A DNA stretch of 60,908 bases from Clostridium sp. (GCA_031275405.1 JAISOV010000036.1:1-60908); one strand, 5' to 3'; shown: positions 16,788 to 26,915, numbered from the stretch's first letter. The notes: a model not told the origin generated them from the sequence alone. Made by a program: numbers and translations.

Positions 16788-18944
16788 TTACAGGCTCTCC
16801 CCCTGATGCATCCGGGGCAGGAAGAGACGGCTCTGGCTCACGGCGGCTTCTCCCTCGTCCGCAGCGAGCCGCCGCGCCTCCTCGCAGAAAGCTTCCTGGC
16901 AGCTGAAACTTTCCTTTCCCCTCCGGTCCGGCTTTTCGTAGGTGCCGTCCGGCTGCAGCTCATGGGCTTTGACCGTATCGCGTAACTGGTTCTGTAAGAT
17001 ATGCAGGAGTTCCTCTTTCCGTTCCTTTTTCTCCACCGGGAACAGGATCTCCACCCGGCGTTCCAGGTTACGGGGCATCCAGTCGGCACTGCCGCAGTAA
17101 AGCTCGCTGTTTTCGTTGTTTTCAAAATAAAAGATACGGCCATGTTCCAGAAAGTTCCCCACAATGGAGCGTACCGTGATATTCTCGCTGATTCCGGGGA
17201 TCCCCACTTTCAGGCTGCAGATCCCCCGGACGATGAGGTCGATCCGCACGCCGCAGGAAGCCGCCCGGTACAGCCCGTGGATGATCTCCCGGTCGCAGAG
17301 GGAATTGACTTTGGCAATGATACGGGCGGGACGCCCGTCCCGCGCGTATTTACGCTCCCGGTCGATCAGATACAGGAAGCGGTCTTTCAGCCAGAGGGGC
17401 GCGAGGGTCAGCTTGTTCCACAGAAGCGGCTCGGAGTAGCCGGAAAGCATGTTGAACACGGCGGTGGCGTCCTCTCCCATCGCTTCGGAACAGGTAAGCA
17501 GACCGATGTCGGTATAAAGCTTGGCCGTGGTATCATTGTAGTTTCCCGTTCCCAAATGCACGTATCTGCGTATGCCGTCTTCCTCCCGGCGCACCACCAG
17601 GATGATCTTGCAGTGGGTTTTCAGCCCGACCAGGCCGTAGATGACATGGCAGCCCGCTTTTTCCAGCATTTTCGCCCAAAGGATATTATGTTCCTCGTCA
17701 AACCGCGCTTTCAGTTCCACCAGCACCGTCACCTGTTTGCCGTTTTCGGCGGCTCTGGCCAAGGCGGCGATGATGGGAGAGTTCCCGCTGACGCGGTACA
17801 GGGTCTGCTTGATGGCAAGCACCTCCGGATCCTCCGCCGCCTGACGGATAAAGTCCACCACCGGCGCGAAAGTCTGGTAGGGATGGTGCAGCAGGAGATC
17901 CCCCTTGCGGATTTCCTCAAACATATCGCAGCCGGGAAGGAGTCCGGGAACCGGCTGGGGGAGATAGGCCGGGGTCTTCAGGCAGTCAAACCCCTCCAGA
18001 GCGTACATCTTCATCAGAAAGGTCAGATCCAGAGGGCCGTCTATCTGGTAGACGTCCTCGGTTCCCATGGGAAGCTCTTTCCTGATGATGGACAGAAGTC
18101 TTTTGTCCATCCCGGTTTCCGCTTCCAGGCGGATGGCTTCTCCCCACTGGCGCCTTTTGAGCTGTTTCTCGATTTCCTTGAGCAGATCCGAAGCCTCGTC
18201 CTCGTCTATGGACAGATCCGCGTTACGCATGAGCCGGAAAGGATGGGCGCAGACAATGGCATAATTCAGGAAAAGCTTCTGGATGTTGCGCTCGATGACT
18301 TCCTCCAGAAGAATCACTTTCTTCTCCGTGCCGTCCGTAGGCAGGGCGACGATCCGTGACAGGACGCCGGGAACCTGCACGGTCGCAAACTCCACCCCCT
18401 CTTCCTCCGCGGCCTTCGCGCCCTTTTTACACACCAGGGCGGCGATGTTGAGGGTCTTGTTCCGGATGAGCGGAAAGGGCCTGGAAGAGTCCACTGCCAT
18501 AGGCGTCAGGACCGGATAGACGTTCTCCTCGAAATACCGGTCCACATAGGCCGCTTCTTCCTCGGTCAGATCCTCATGCGTCCGGATGAGATGAAGCCCG
18601 TTTTTTTCCAGCATCGGGAGCAGGGAACGGTTATAGGTGGAGTATTGCAGTTCCACCAGGCCGCGGATGGCGGGGCCGAGCGCCGACAGCTGTTCCTTGG
18701 GGGACAGTCCGGCGATGTCCGGCTTCTCATATCCGGCATGAACCATGTCTTTCAAAGACGCGACCCGTATCATGAAAAACTCATCCAGATTGGACGCGGT
18801 GATGCTCAGGAATTTCAGCCGCTCGAACAGAGGGAGGGTTTTATCCCGCGCTTCGCTCAACACCCGCCTGTTGAACAGGATCCAGCTTAATTCCCGGTTG
18901 GTATAAAGATCCAGACTGTAGAAATCCGTTGTCTTTTCACTCAC
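16788..18944 (-). CDS. ppk1: Polyphosphate kinase 1
   Basis: Makes polyphosphate from ATP reversibly. 718 residues with the four PPK domains in order: helical N-domain (NRELSWILFNRRVLSEA), head domain, and the two catalytic C-domains of PLD-like fold. The autophosphorylated histidine region reads GLVGLKTHCKIILVVRRE and the second active-site motif YVHLGTGNYNDTTAKLYTDIGL follows. The C-terminus has a Lys/Arg/Glu-rich extension. It lies directly after ppx, pairing synthesis and breakdown of polyphosphate. Confidence 0.95.
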   Translation of the reverse strand: MSEKTTDFYSLDLYTNRELSWILFNRRVLSEARDKTLPLFERLKFLSITASNLDEFFMIRVASLKDMVHAGYEKPDIAGLSPKEQLSALGPAIRGLVELQYSTYNRSLLPMLEKNGLHLIRTHEDLTEEEAAYVDRYFEENVYPVLTPMAVDSSRPFPLIRNKTLNIAALVCKKGAKAAEEEGVEFATVQVPGVLSRIVALPTDGTEKKVILLEEVIERNIQKLFLNYAIVCAHPFRLMRNADLSIDEDEASDLLKEIEKQLKRRQWGEAIRLEAETGMDKRLLSIIRKELPMGTEDVYQIDGPLDLTFLMKMYALEGFDCLKTPAYLPQPVPGLLPGCDMFEEIRKGDLLLHHPYQTFAPVVDFIRQAAEDPEVLAIKQTLYRVSGNSPIIAALARAAENGKQVTVLVELKARFDEEHNILWAKMLEKAGCHVIYGLVGLKTHCKIILVVRREEDGIRRYVHLGTGNYNDTTAKLYTDIGLLTCSEAMGEDATAVFNMLSGYSEPLLWNKLTLAPLWLKDRFLYLIDRERKYARDGRPARIIAKVNSLCDREIIHGLYRAASCGVRIDLIVRGICSLKVGIPGISENITVRSIVGNFLEHGRIFYFENNENSELYCGSADWMPRNLERRVEILFPVEKKERKEELLHILQNQLRDTVKAHELQPDGTYEKPDRRGKESFSCQEAFCEEARRLAADEGEAAVSQSRLFLPRMHQGESL

Positions 18945-18983
18945 CGCGCCCTCCTTCCGCGCCGCGCCCGCGGCTTTTTTCCG

Positions 18984-19013
18984 GCTCCGCCGTGCTCCGC
19001 CGTGCTCCGCCGC
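18984..19013. repeat. 10-bp tandem repeat between ppx and ppk1
   Basis: The unit GCTCCGCCGT is repeated almost three times (18984-18993, 18994-19003, then GCTCCGCC). It sits in the 87-base spacer between the ppx stop and the ppk1 start. Confidence 0.75.
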
Positions 19014-19031
19014 CGCTTCTTCCGCGGCATT

Positions 19032-20579
19032 TCAAAGCTTCTTTTTCTGTTTCAGCACCGGCTGCACGCTGAATACTTCCCGGAAAAATTCCGCCCGTTC
19101 TTCAAACAGCCCTTTTTCCAAGGTAATGTCTTCCATGGTTTCCACGGTCAGGAACAGCTGCCCGTCCCGGAGTACCGCGCTGATTTGCTTGAACTTCTGT
19201 CTGCGGCTGCGGTAAAAACAGTTGGCCAGCCGCAGCAGGGCGGTCAGCTTGGCAACCAGCAGATAGGACTCCTGATCCAGGGAATAGCCGCTGTTCCCGA
19301 TCCGGGTATCATAGGCAAAAGCCTCGAAATGATAGCGCACCGTATTGGCTACCAGTTCCCTCTCCCGGTGGGAAAGCCCGATGATTTCCGTCGCCATGAT
19401 GATATTGTAGGCGTCCTCGCCCTCGTTCACCAGACTGATGTATTTCCCGCAGTCCTGCAGCAGGGCGGCGATCTGTAAATACAGGCGTTCGCGTTTCCCT
19501 AAGCCGTGCATTTTCTTCGTGCCGTCAAAGATGGTCATGGTGATATTTTCCAGCACTTCCGCCTGCTTCCTGCTTCCTAGGTAGCGTTTGCTGATGTTCA
19601 TGGCACAGGCGATGATGTCTTTTTCAAAATTATGCTCCCCGCGCAGGAGCTTCTTTTTCTCCCCGTAATCGTAGGCGATCCCGTCGCACAGCGTCACGCC
19701 CGGCACCCAGACGTACTGCGCCCCCGTCAGCAGGATCAGCCGCCGCATGAGGACGCCGCTGATGAAAAGCAGGATCACTTTCTCCTGCGCAAGATCCATC
19801 TCCTTGGCGATCTCCCCGAAGCTCTTCGTCCGCATAAGCTCCATGAACTGCTCCCACTCCTGCGCGCTCGCCATGGTCTTTGCGGCGTCTTTCCCCGCTC
19901 TGCGGACAGCCGCCAGGGAAATATAATCGTCCACGATGATGAGGTTGCGGATTTCCCGTTCTTTCAGGTACAGCTTCTGATAAGCCACCAGGGACAGGCT
20001 GACCATTTCATCGATCAGGCTCTCCATCTGGGCGCTTTTGGCGTTCAGCCGGTTCAGCCGCTCCTGGATCCGCAGTACGCCCAGCCGCAGATTCTGGGTG
20101 GAAACCAACGTATCGTTGTCGAACAGGGAGAGCTGGATGCTTCCGCCCCCGATGTCCACGATGGCCGTCTTTTCCTCAATGATTTTCCGGAATACCTCGC
20201 CTTTGGAAGCCACGGACTTATAACCCAAAAAACGCTGTTCGGAGTTGCTGAGTACCTCCATGCGGATCCCGGTACGGATCCGGATCTGGTCCATGAGGAT
20301 GACTTTGTTCTGCGCTTCCCGGATGGCACTGGTGCCGTAAGCCTGGTACGCTTCGACTTTGTAGGCTTTCATGATGCCGGAGAACTCTTTCAGGACGCGG
20401 CACAGTTCATCCAGCTTCTCGTTGCCGATCTTCCCTTTGGCGTAGGTTTCGGAGCCGAAGTCCAGTTTCCGGCGGATCTGGTCGATCTCACGCATGGCAT
20501 TCCTGCCGGAAAACTCAAAGATCTTCATGGAAAGCTCGAAGCTTCCCACGTCGATGGCGGCAAAGGTCTTTACGGGCAT
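19032..20579 (-). CDS. ppx: Exopolyphosphatase / Ppx-GppA family with C-terminal HD-like domain
   Basis: N-terminal actin-like phosphatase fold with FAAIDVGSFELSMKIFE at 5-21 and the second phosphate loop AIVDIGGGSIQLSLFD near 130-145. The C-terminal domain from about 310 is HD-like (RLYLQIAALLQDCGKYISL); the usual first histidine of the HD pair is glutamine, so metal binding there may be lost. The ATG at 20579 has AGAGAGG seven bases upstream and overlaps the preceding DUF815 stop by ten bases. Probable roles are polyphosphate chain shortening or ppGpp-related hydrolysis. Confidence 0.87.
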   Translation of the reverse strand: MPVKTFAAIDVGSFELSMKIFEFSGRNAMREIDQIRRKLDFGSETYAKGKIGNEKLDELCRVLKEFSGIMKAYKVEAYQAYGTSAIREAQNKVILMDQIRIRTGIRMEVLSNSEQRFLGYKSVASKGEVFRKIIEEKTAIVDIGGGSIQLSLFDNDTLVSTQNLRLGVLRIQERLNRLNAKSAQMESLIDEMVSLSLVAYQKLYLKEREIRNLIIVDDYISLAAVRRAGKDAAKTMASAQEWEQFMELMRTKSFGEIAKEMDLAQEKVILLFISGVLMRRLILLTGAQYVWVPGVTLCDGIAYDYGEKKKLLRGEHNFEKDIIACAMNISKRYLGSRKQAEVLENITMTIFDGTKKMHGLGKRERLYLQIAALLQDCGKYISLVNEGEDAYNIIMATEIIGLSHRERELVANTVRYHFEAFAYDTRIGNSGYSLDQESYLLVAKLTALLRLANCFYRSRRQKFKQISAVLRDGQLFLTVETMEDITLEKGLFEERAEFFREVFSVQPVLKQKKKL

Positions 20580-21943
20580 AAGGTACCTCTCTGTTTCCCC
20601 AGCAGGTCGTCGATGAACTGCTGCGCGCATCTGCCGGAACGAGCGCCGCAGAAAAGCTCCCAGCGGTCGGCGGCAAGGAGAAGCTGTTCCCTGGGCAGAT
20701 CCAGGCCGTTCCGGAGCGCCAGTTCCCAGACGATATGCTGAAACTCTTTCTTGTCCGGAGCGCCGAAATAAATCGTCACGCCGAAGCGGGCCGCAAGGGA
20801 GAGCTTCTCCTGCACGGTATCCCCGGCGTGCATGTCCTGGCGGACTTCCGAGAACCGCGCCGCGCCGCTTCCCACGGAAGAAGCGCCTTCTATCTTGTCC
20901 CCGTAGTTTTCCCGGATCAGATGGCGCCTGTTGGAGGTGGCGTAGATCAGCACATTGTCCGGGCGGCGCTCCAGCCCTCCCTCTATGACGGCTTTCAGAT
21001 ATTTATAGTCCGTCTCAAACTCCTCGAAGCTGAGGTCGTCCATAAAAAGGATGAATTTATAGCGGCGGTTCTTGATCTGGCCGACGAGCGCCTGGAGATC
21101 CCGGAACTGGTGTTTATAGATCTCTATCACGCGAAGCCCTTTTCCATAATATGCGTTGGCGACGGCTTTCATACAGGAGGATTTCCCGGTCCCGGCATCC
21201 CCGTACAGCAGGCAGTTGTTCGCTTTGCGCCCCTCCACGAAAGCTTCGGTGTTGTCCGTCAGCTTTTTCTTGGCGGCCTCGTAGCCCACCAGGTCGTCCA
21301 GCCTGACGCGGGCGATTTTGGAAATGGGGACAATACGGACGGCCCCGGCGTCGGGAGAGCCGCCCGGACACGCCACCCGGAAGGCTTTGTGCAGCCCGAA
21401 TTTCCCCACGCCGTATGCCTGGTAGAAAGCCGTCAGGCTCTCCTTCATGTCCGCCGCCGACCCGGCTTCTCCGAGGGAACGCGCCAGGGCGCAGATCTGT
21501 CGGCGGATCCCGTCGCTGTAGACCCGGGAAGCCGGACGCCCGTCCGCTTCGCCGCCGTCATAAGCCGTCGCCAGATCAAATTCCCGGACTTCCAAAGCTC
21601 TCGTCAGCCCGGTAAAGTCATAGCGGAAGAACTCCCGGAAGATTTCCAGGTCATGCAGAGCCGCCAGCTCCACGCTCCCTTTGACTTCCCCCCCGATCTC
21701 GCAGCCTATGCTGTAGCTGTTCTCATGGCGAACCAGCAGATCCGCCAGGTAGCAGTGCCACAAGTTTCCATAAAATCCTTTCTGCCCGGCCAGCTCCAGC
21801 AGGCGGTGGATCGCGCTGTAAAAAAGGGGGCCGTCCTTGCGCTTTCCGCGGCCCTGCTCATAATGCCTGATGATCCGGGCCATGTCGCGCAGCAGGCCCG
21901 CACCCTCCCGCACCCGGTAAAGAAGGAACTCTTGGTCTCTCAT
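20570..21943 (-). CDS. DUF815-family AAA ATPase
   Basis: 457 residues. The C-terminal half is an AAA ATPase of the DUF815 type: LDDLVGYEAAKKKLTDNT, Walker A LLYGDAGTGKSSCMKAVA (about 247-264), IEIYKHQFRDL, Walker B KFILFMDDLSFEEFE, and ATSNRRHLIREN. The N-terminal 190 residues are helical and unrecognised. DUF815 proteins occur next to small metabolic operons in clostridia, but their substrate is unknown. Tight packing with pheA upstream (13 bases) and overlap with ppx downstream imply one transcript. Confidence 0.85.
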   Translation of the reverse strand: MRDQEFLLYRVREGAGLLRDMARIIRHYEQGRGKRKDGPLFYSAIHRLLELAGQKGFYGNLWHCYLADLLVRHENSYSIGCEIGGEVKGSVELAALHDLEIFREFFRYDFTGLTRALEVREFDLATAYDGGEADGRPASRVYSDGIRRQICALARSLGEAGSAADMKESLTAFYQAYGVGKFGLHKAFRVACPGGSPDAGAVRIVPISKIARVRLDDLVGYEAAKKKLTDNTEAFVEGRKANNCLLYGDAGTGKSSCMKAVANAYYGKGLRVIEIYKHQFRDLQALVGQIKNRRYKFILFMDDLSFEEFETDYKYLKAVIEGGLERRPDNVLIYATSNRRHLIRENYGDKIEGASSVGSGAARFSEVRQDMHAGDTVQEKLSLAARFGVTIYFGAPDKKEFQHIVWELALRNGLDLPREQLLLAADRWELFCGARSGRCAQQFIDDLLGKQRGTLCP

Positions 21944-21956
21944 GCTTCCTCCATGT

Positions 21957-23081
21957 TCAGTAATTCCCCAGGATCTTCATGTTCCGCGCTTCATCCCGCA
22001 GCCCCCTCAGCGCGTTCTTCACTGCCCCGTCCGAAAGGTTCCCCTCAAAATCGACGAAAAACCGGTATTCCCAGTTCCTCTCCACAATCGGCCGGCTCTC
22101 GATCCTGGTCATGTTCAGGTTGTTGTAGATAAAATGGGAAAGCAGGCGGTACAGCGAACCGCTTTCATGGCTGACCTCAAAACAGAGGCTGATTTTTGCG
22201 GCGTCTCTGCGGAAAATCTTCTGGTTGGTCACGACAATGAACCGGGTGGCGTTGCTTCCGGAATGGCTCACGCCGCGCCGCAGCACTTCCAGCCCGTAAA
22301 TCTTCCCCGCCTGCTCCCCCGCGATGGCCGCCTGGGATTTCTCGCGATCCAGCGCCACTTTCCGCGCCGCAAAGGCATTGTTTTTCATGCTGATCTGCTG
22401 CCAGGAAAACTCCTCTAAAAACCTGGCGCTCTGCAGCAGCGACTGGGGATGGGAACAGACGCTGCGGATGTCCTCGAGCCTTGCCCCCGGCACTCCCAGC
22501 AGGCAATGCTCGATCCGGAGGATCTGCTCCCCGACGATATAGTTTTCAAACTCCACCAGCAGGTCGTAGATCTCATCCACGCTGCCGGCCGTGGAATTCT
22601 CGATAGGAAGCACGGCAAAATCCGCGTTCCCTTCCTCGATGGCCGCCATGGCATCCCGGAAGCTGTCCACGTGGAAGCCGTCTACCTCTTCCCCGAAATA
22701 CCGCAGCATAGCCGCCTGGGAATAAGCTCCCTCCGCGCCCTGGAAGACCACTCTGGCTTTCTTCGTCTCCAGCTTCTCCACGGCGATAAACGGCAGCCGC
22801 CCGCTGCTGCTGTGCTGCGCCAGGAGCTGATACTGGAGCTTCCGGCTCATGGACATGAGCTGCTGGAACAGCTCTTCGATCCCGTGGCGGTTGAAGTCGT
22901 TGTGCGCCATGGATTTCACCCGGTTCAGCTTCTCGGCTTCGCGCTTTTGATCGAACACTTTTTTCCCCGACCGGAGCTTATCTTCCGCCACACGGCGGCA
23001 GACGTCCATCCGCTGCTCGTACAGGCTTACCATTTTTTCATCAATCTCGTCTATCTGCCGACGTAAGTCGTCCAGCTCCAT
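21957..23081 (-). CDS. pheA: Bifunctional chorismate mutase / prephenate dehydratase
   Basis: Phenylalanine biosynthesis P-protein. Residues 1-85 are the chorismate mutase domain (MELDDLRRQIDEIDEKMVSLYEQRM). The dehydratase follows with VVFQGAEGAYSQAAMLRYFG, NSTAGSVDEIYDLL, CSHPQSLLQ, and the catalytic GSNATRFIVV. The C-terminus is an ACT domain with the phenylalanine-sensing ESRP motif, so feedback inhibition is expected. The ATG at 23081 has AAAGGAG eight bases upstream; a longer frame to 23339 overlaps fucI and is rejected. I see no T-box or peptide attenuator before it. Confidence 0.93.
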   Translation of the reverse strand: MELDDLRRQIDEIDEKMVSLYEQRMDVCRRVAEDKLRSGKKVFDQKREAEKLNRVKSMAHNDFNRHGIEELFQQLMSMSRKLQYQLLAQHSSSGRLPFIAVEKLETKKARVVFQGAEGAYSQAAMLRYFGEEVDGFHVDSFRDAMAAIEEGNADFAVLPIENSTAGSVDEIYDLLVEFENYIVGEQILRIEHCLLGVPGARLEDIRSVCSHPQSLLQSARFLEEFSWQQISMKNNAFAARKVALDREKSQAAIAGEQAGKIYGLEVLRRGVSHSGSNATRFIVVTNQKIFRRDAAKISLCFEVSHESGSLYRLLSHFIYNNLNMTRIESRPIVERNWEYRFFVDFEGNLSDGAVKNALRGLRDEARNMKILGNY

Positions 23082-23158
23082 CTGATACGCTCCTTTTCCC
23101 ACGGCTGTCCGGTCGCTGACGTGTCTGAAACGCAAGGGGCGCTCCATCGGGGAAACAA

Positions 23159-24937
23159 TCAGCGGTAAAGTTTTCCATATTTTTCGCAGGCCGCAAAATC
23201 CGCGCCGGAACCGCCGCCGAAAGCCTCCCACACGTGCGGTCTCCATATTTCGGACGCGGGAACGTTGTGCATCGCAACCGGAATGCGCAGCATGGACGCC
23301 AGGGTGATCAGATCCGCGCCCCGATGGCCAAAGACCCACGCGCCGTGGTTCGCGCCCCAGTTGGCCATGACAGAGTATACGTCCGTGAACGCGCCGCTGC
23401 CCGTCAGGCGCGGAACGAACCAGGTCGTCGGCCAGGTCGGGTCTGTGCGGGCTTCCAGCTTGGCGTGGATTTCCGGATCCAGAACAGCGGTGAAGCCCTC
23501 GGCGATCTGAAGGACAGGGCCTGTTGTGCCGATTAAGTTGAGCCGCGCCATCGTCACGGGCATTTCCGCAGCTGTGCCAAAGTGGCTTGAGAAGCCGCCG
23601 CCCCTGAAATACTCATAGTCGGCGCGGCACCAGTCCGTCGCTTCCAGGCAGGCGGCGATGTCGGAACCGGTCATCTCCCACCACCGCTTCATGACGTGTT
23701 CGCCGTTTTCGTTGCTTGCCGCGCCGCTGGCGTCCAGAGCCGTCGCCCCGGAGTTGATCAGATGGATAAAGCCGTTCCGGGCCGTTCCCGAAAGGTTTTT
23801 CCCCGTCACGCGGCGGACGGCTTCGGGACTCCAGTAAGTCCTCACATCGCTGAAAAGCGGGGCAAAGCCTGTCAGAAGGTGCAGTAAGAGCATCGTCGCG
23901 CCGTTTAAGCCGTCATTTTCCGTCGCGAAAGGAAGCGGCTGCCTTTTGCCGTTCCAGTCGAAGGAGGAATTCAGGATCGCTTCGGCAAAATCCCCGTTCG
24001 GAAGCCAGTCCGTCCAGTTCCTCTGCCCTTGGAAGCCGCCCGCGATGCTGTTTTTGCCGAGGCTTTCCTCATGCCAGCCGATTTGCGCGAGCTTAGGATT
24101 CCCTGTCAGAATATCCCTGAAAACCAGCGCCATTTTTACGGAAAATTCCCAATCTTTGTCTGCCGGAACGGTTTTGGACTTCGTGATGATCTCGGGAAAC
24201 TGTTTCCCCGCGTTCTTATCGAACCCTTCCCTACAGTTTGCCCTCACCCACGAGACCGCCTTTTCGTATTCGTCTTTGTCGTAAATTTCAAGGTAGATAC
24301 GCCGCAGGGCTTCCGTCATGTCCACCCATTCGACTCTCATGCCGAGCGTATGCCGGAAAAAAGAAACGTCACAGTAAGAACCCATGATTCCCATGGAGAC
24401 GCCGCCGATGTTGCAGTATCCTCTTCCGCGCATCCATCCCACCGCGACCGCGCCTTTCGCGAACCTAAGGATTTTTTCCGAAACATCTCCGGGAATCGCG
24501 TGGTCGCAGGCGTCCTGGACGTCGCGCCCGTAAATCGCGAACGCGGGCAGCCCAAGCTGCGCGTGAGCCGCCATCGCAGCCGCAAGGTAAACCGCTCCGG
24601 GCCGCTCCGTTCCGTTAAAACCCCAGACCGCTTTCACCGTCATGGGATCCGTGTCCATGGTCTCGCTTCCGTAACACCAGCACGGCGTCACGGTCAGGGT
24701 GGCGCAGACGTTCTGCCCGCCGAACTTTTCCGCGCTTTTCCCCGCTTCGGCGGGGCCGCCTATCGTCGAATCGGACAGGACGCACAGAACGGGCGTTCCG
24801 TCCGGATAGCGCAGCGAGCCTGTGATCAGCTCGGCGGCCGCCTTTGCCATTTCCAGCGTTTTCCCCTCAAGGCTTTCACGCACGCCGCCCCAGCGTCCGT
24901 CAATCACCGGACGAATTCCGATTTTAGGATAATTCAT
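23159..24937 (-). CDS. fucI: L-fucose isomerase
   Basis: Converts L-fucose to L-fuculose (and often D-arabinose to D-ribulose). The full 592-residue FucI: opening [23 protein letters not shown], then [20 protein letters not shown], and metal-site sequence in the C-terminal half including [27 protein letters not shown] lies ten bases before the ATG. No fuculokinase, aldolase or fucose transporter is nearby, so it is isolated from its pathway and lies before pheA. Its codon choice differs subtly (more CGC and GCG runs), which could mean transfer, but this is only an impression. Confidence 0.93.
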   Translation of the reverse strand: MNYPKIGIRPVIDGRWGGVRESLEGKTLEMAKAAAELITGSLRYPDGTPVLCVLSDSTIGGPAEAGKSAEKFGGQNVCATLTVTPCWCYGSETMDTDPMTVKAVWGFNGTERPGAVYLAAAMAAHAQLGLPAFAIYGRDVQDACDHAIPGDVSEKILRFAKGAVAVGWMRGRGYCNIGGVSMGIMGSYCDVSFFRHTLGMRVEWVDMTEALRRIYLEIYDKDEYEKAVSWVRANCREGFDKNAGKQFPEIITKSKTVPADKDWEFSVKMALVFRDILTGNPKLAQIGWHEESLGKNSIAGGFQGQRNWTDWLPNGDFAEAILNSSFDWNGKRQPLPFATENDGLNGATMLLLHLLTGFAPLFSDVRTYWSPEAVRRVTGKNLSGTARNGFIHLINSGATALDASGAASNENGEHVMKRWWEMTGSDIAACLEATDWCRADYEYFRGGGFSSHFGTAAEMPVTMARLNLIGTTGPVLQIAEGFTAVLDPEIHAKLEARTDPTWPTTWFVPRLTGSGAFTDVYSVMANWGANHGAWVFGHRGADLITLASMLRIPVAMHNVPASEIWRPHVWEAFGGGSGADFAACEKYGKLYR

Positions 24938-24966
24938 GGATCAGACCCTCCTATCGTTTTTCTGAT

Positions 24967-24995
24967 ATTCTAACACAGGCCTTTCGGTTTGTCTA
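24967..24995 (-). promoter_or_regulatory. fucI: Promoter of fucI
   Basis: Minus strand TAGACA (24995-24990), 17-base spacer, TAGAAT (24972-24967), giving a start about 25 bases before the AGGAGG of fucI. No catabolite-repression site is obvious. Confidence 0.65.
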
Positions 24996-25049
24996 TCGCG
25001 CAAAAGGTGATTTGTCCAATCAAAAGCCGACGACTTCCCTCTCTGGCCG

Positions 25050-25080
25050 GGGTAACAAGAAAGCCGCTGCGGAAGCGGCT
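25050..25080 (-). terminator. Probable terminator of the ior-paaK-ACT operon
   Basis: On the minus strand AGCCGCT (25080-25074), five-base loop, AGCGGCT (25068-25062), then TTCTTGTT. It lies 29 bases past the ACT gene stop. The T-tract is broken, so strength is moderate. Confidence 0.6.
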
Positions 25081-25108
25081 GAAATGCTTTTTATGACGCA
25101 CGGGCGGC

Positions 25109-25549
25109 CTATGCCGGCCCGTCCGAAACGGCGAACTCCTGCGGGGAGACGATCTCCACGCCCAGTTTCCGGAGGGTCTCGGCCGATTTGTGTAAATCGG
25201 AGGTTTTCAGGACGATGGAAGCGTCCTCTTTCCCGGTGGAAAGGGCATACATATATTCCACGTTCAGCTCCGCTTCACAGATGGCTCCCAGCAGTTCCTG
25301 CAGCTTGCCTACCTGATGGGAGATCCTGACCGCCAGCACGTCCGTGAGCATGGCGGAGAAGCCGTTTTCGCGCAGCGCCTGCCTGCCTTGTTCCGGACTG
25401 GTGGTAAGCAGCCTAAGCAGCCCGTATTCGCTGGTATCCGCCAGGCTCAGAGACACGATGTTGATTCCTTTTTCCTTGAGTACCTTCAGAACCTCCTGCA
25501 GGCGGCCCTCTCTGTTTTCAATAAAAACCGATAACTGTTTCATAAACAT
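25109..25549 (-). CDS. Double ACT-domain protein
   Basis: 146 residues made of two ACT domains, about 4-72 (LSVFIENREGRLQEVLKVLKEKGINI) and 73-140 (VRISHQVGKLQELLGAI...LNVEYMYAL). ACT domains bind amino acids. Proteins of this size sit next to paaK and iorAB in many anaerobes, where they are presumed to sense an aromatic amino acid or modulate the pathway; that role is inference. AGGAG lies ten bases before the first ATG; a second ATG two codons on is possible. Confidence 0.85.
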   Translation of the reverse strand: MFMKQLSVFIENREGRLQEVLKVLKEKGINIVSLSLADTSEYGLLRLLTTSPEQGRQALRENGFSAMLTDVLAVRISHQVGKLQELLGAICEAELNVEYMYALSTGKEDASIVLKTSDLHKSAETLRKLGVEIVSPQEFAVSDGPA

Positions 25550-25593
25550 CCGGATCTCTCTCCTTTCCTTCCTCTCGCCCTATCTGCGGCCGC

Positions 25594-26892
25594 TTATAGG
25601 AGCCTGCGCTTATCCACGACACGCACGGCTTTCCCCATGCTCCGTTCCAAGGTCTTAGGCTCCACCAGTTTCACTTTTACGGCCAGCCCGATCGCGTGCT
25701 GGAGGACGGTTCCGATCTGGCGCGCCAGTTTTTCCAGATCCCGGATCTCATCCGAGAAGAACTTCTCCTCCACTTCCACCTGTACTTCCAGAACGTCCAG
25801 ATTGTCCACCCGGTCCACGATCATCCTATAGTGAGGAGCCGTCCCGTTCCTCTCCAGCAGGGCGGCTTCGATCTGAGAGGGGAAAACATTCACGCCGCGG
25901 ATGATCAGCATATCGTCGCTTCTTCCTTTGAAACGGCTGATCCTCGCAAGCGTCCTGCCGCATTCGCACTTCCCGTAAGAAAGGCTGGTCAGATCCCGCG
26001 TGCGGTAGCGGAGCAGGGGCAGCCCTCTCTTGGTGAGCGTGGTGAAGACCAGCTCCCCGGTTGCACCCTCCGGCAGGGGCGCCAGCGTGTCCGGGTCGAT
26101 GATTTCCGGCAGGAAATGATCCTCGTAGACATGCAGGCCCGTATGGCAGGCGCAGTCACAGGCGACTCCCGGGCCCATGACTTCCGAAAGCCCGTAAATA
26201 TCATAAGCTTGGATACGGAGTTTTTCTTCGATCCGCTTACGCATGTTTTCCGTCCACGGCTCCGCCCCGCAGACGGCGGCGCGGAGCCTAAGCTGCCCGA
26301 CCGCCCCTTCTTCCTCCAGGCTTTCCGCGATGTGGAGCAGATAGGACGGGGTACAGGCGATGGCGGTCACGCCCAGATCCTTCATCATGGTCGTCAGCTT
26401 CTTCGTGTTTCCGGTTGACATCGGCACCACCATGGCGCCCAGTTTTTCCGCTCCCCCGTGCGCCCCCAGGCCTCCGGTGAACAGGCCGTAGCCATACGCC
26501 ACCTGGATAATGTCATTCCTGCCGATTCCCGCCATCGTCAACGCCCTTGCCACGCATTCGCTCCAGATATCCAGGTCTTTCCTGGTATAGCCGACCACGG
26601 TGGCTTTCCCGGTCGTGCCGCTGGAAGCGTGTACCCTGACGATTTCCGACTGCGGAACAGCAAGCAGGCCGAAAGGATAGGTATCTTTCAGATCGTTTTT
26701 GGTCGTATAGGGAAGCTTGCCCAGATCTTCCAGCCCTCTGACGTCTCCCGGCTCCAGCCCCAGCTCCTGCATTTTCCGGCGGTAGAACTCCACGTTACGG
26801 TACACCTGCTCTACGGTCTTTACCAGGCGGACGCTCTGGAGATTTCGGATTTCTTCCCTGCCCATACACTCTTTTGTCTCATTCCAGATCAT
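25594..26892 (-). CDS. paaK: Phenylacetate-CoA ligase (aryl-acid CoA ligase), copy 1
   Basis: Adenylate-forming enzyme making aryl-acetyl-CoA from the acid, ATP and CoA. Motifs are the P-loop HASSGTTGKATVVGYTRKD (about 88-106), YDIYGLSEVMGPGVACDC, the AMP-ribose region LLRYRTRDL and the hinge GRSDDMLIIRGVNVFPSQ. The PaaK-type C-terminal domain ends at KAVRVVDKRRLL. AGGAG is eight bases before the ATG at 26892, inside the iorB end. Direction in vivo may be reversed: aryl-acetyl-CoA from IorAB could be turned to acid with ATP gain. Confidence 0.9.
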   Translation of the reverse strand: MIWNETKECMGREEIRNLQSVRLVKTVEQVYRNVEFYRRKMQELGLEPGDVRGLEDLGKLPYTTKNDLKDTYPFGLLAVPQSEIVRVHASSGTTGKATVVGYTRKDLDIWSECVARALTMAGIGRNDIIQVAYGYGLFTGGLGAHGGAEKLGAMVVPMSTGNTKKLTTMMKDLGVTAIACTPSYLLHIAESLEEEGAVGQLRLRAAVCGAEPWTENMRKRIEEKLRIQAYDIYGLSEVMGPGVACDCACHTGLHVYEDHFLPEIIDPDTLAPLPEGATGELVFTTLTKRGLPLLRYRTRDLTSLSYGKCECGRTLARISRFKGRSDDMLIIRGVNVFPSQIEAALLERNGTAPHYRMIVDRVDNLDVLEVQVEVEEKFFSDEIRDLEKLARQIGTVLQHAIGLAVKVKLVEPKTLERSMGKAVRVVDKRRLL

Positions 26893-26915
26893 GCCCTGTT
26901 CTCCTGCTTCGCGTA

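Noticed and set aside
23082..23158. T-box, leader peptide or riboswitch before pheA
   Set aside because: The 77-base spacer shows no T-box core, Phe-rich frame or terminator pair.
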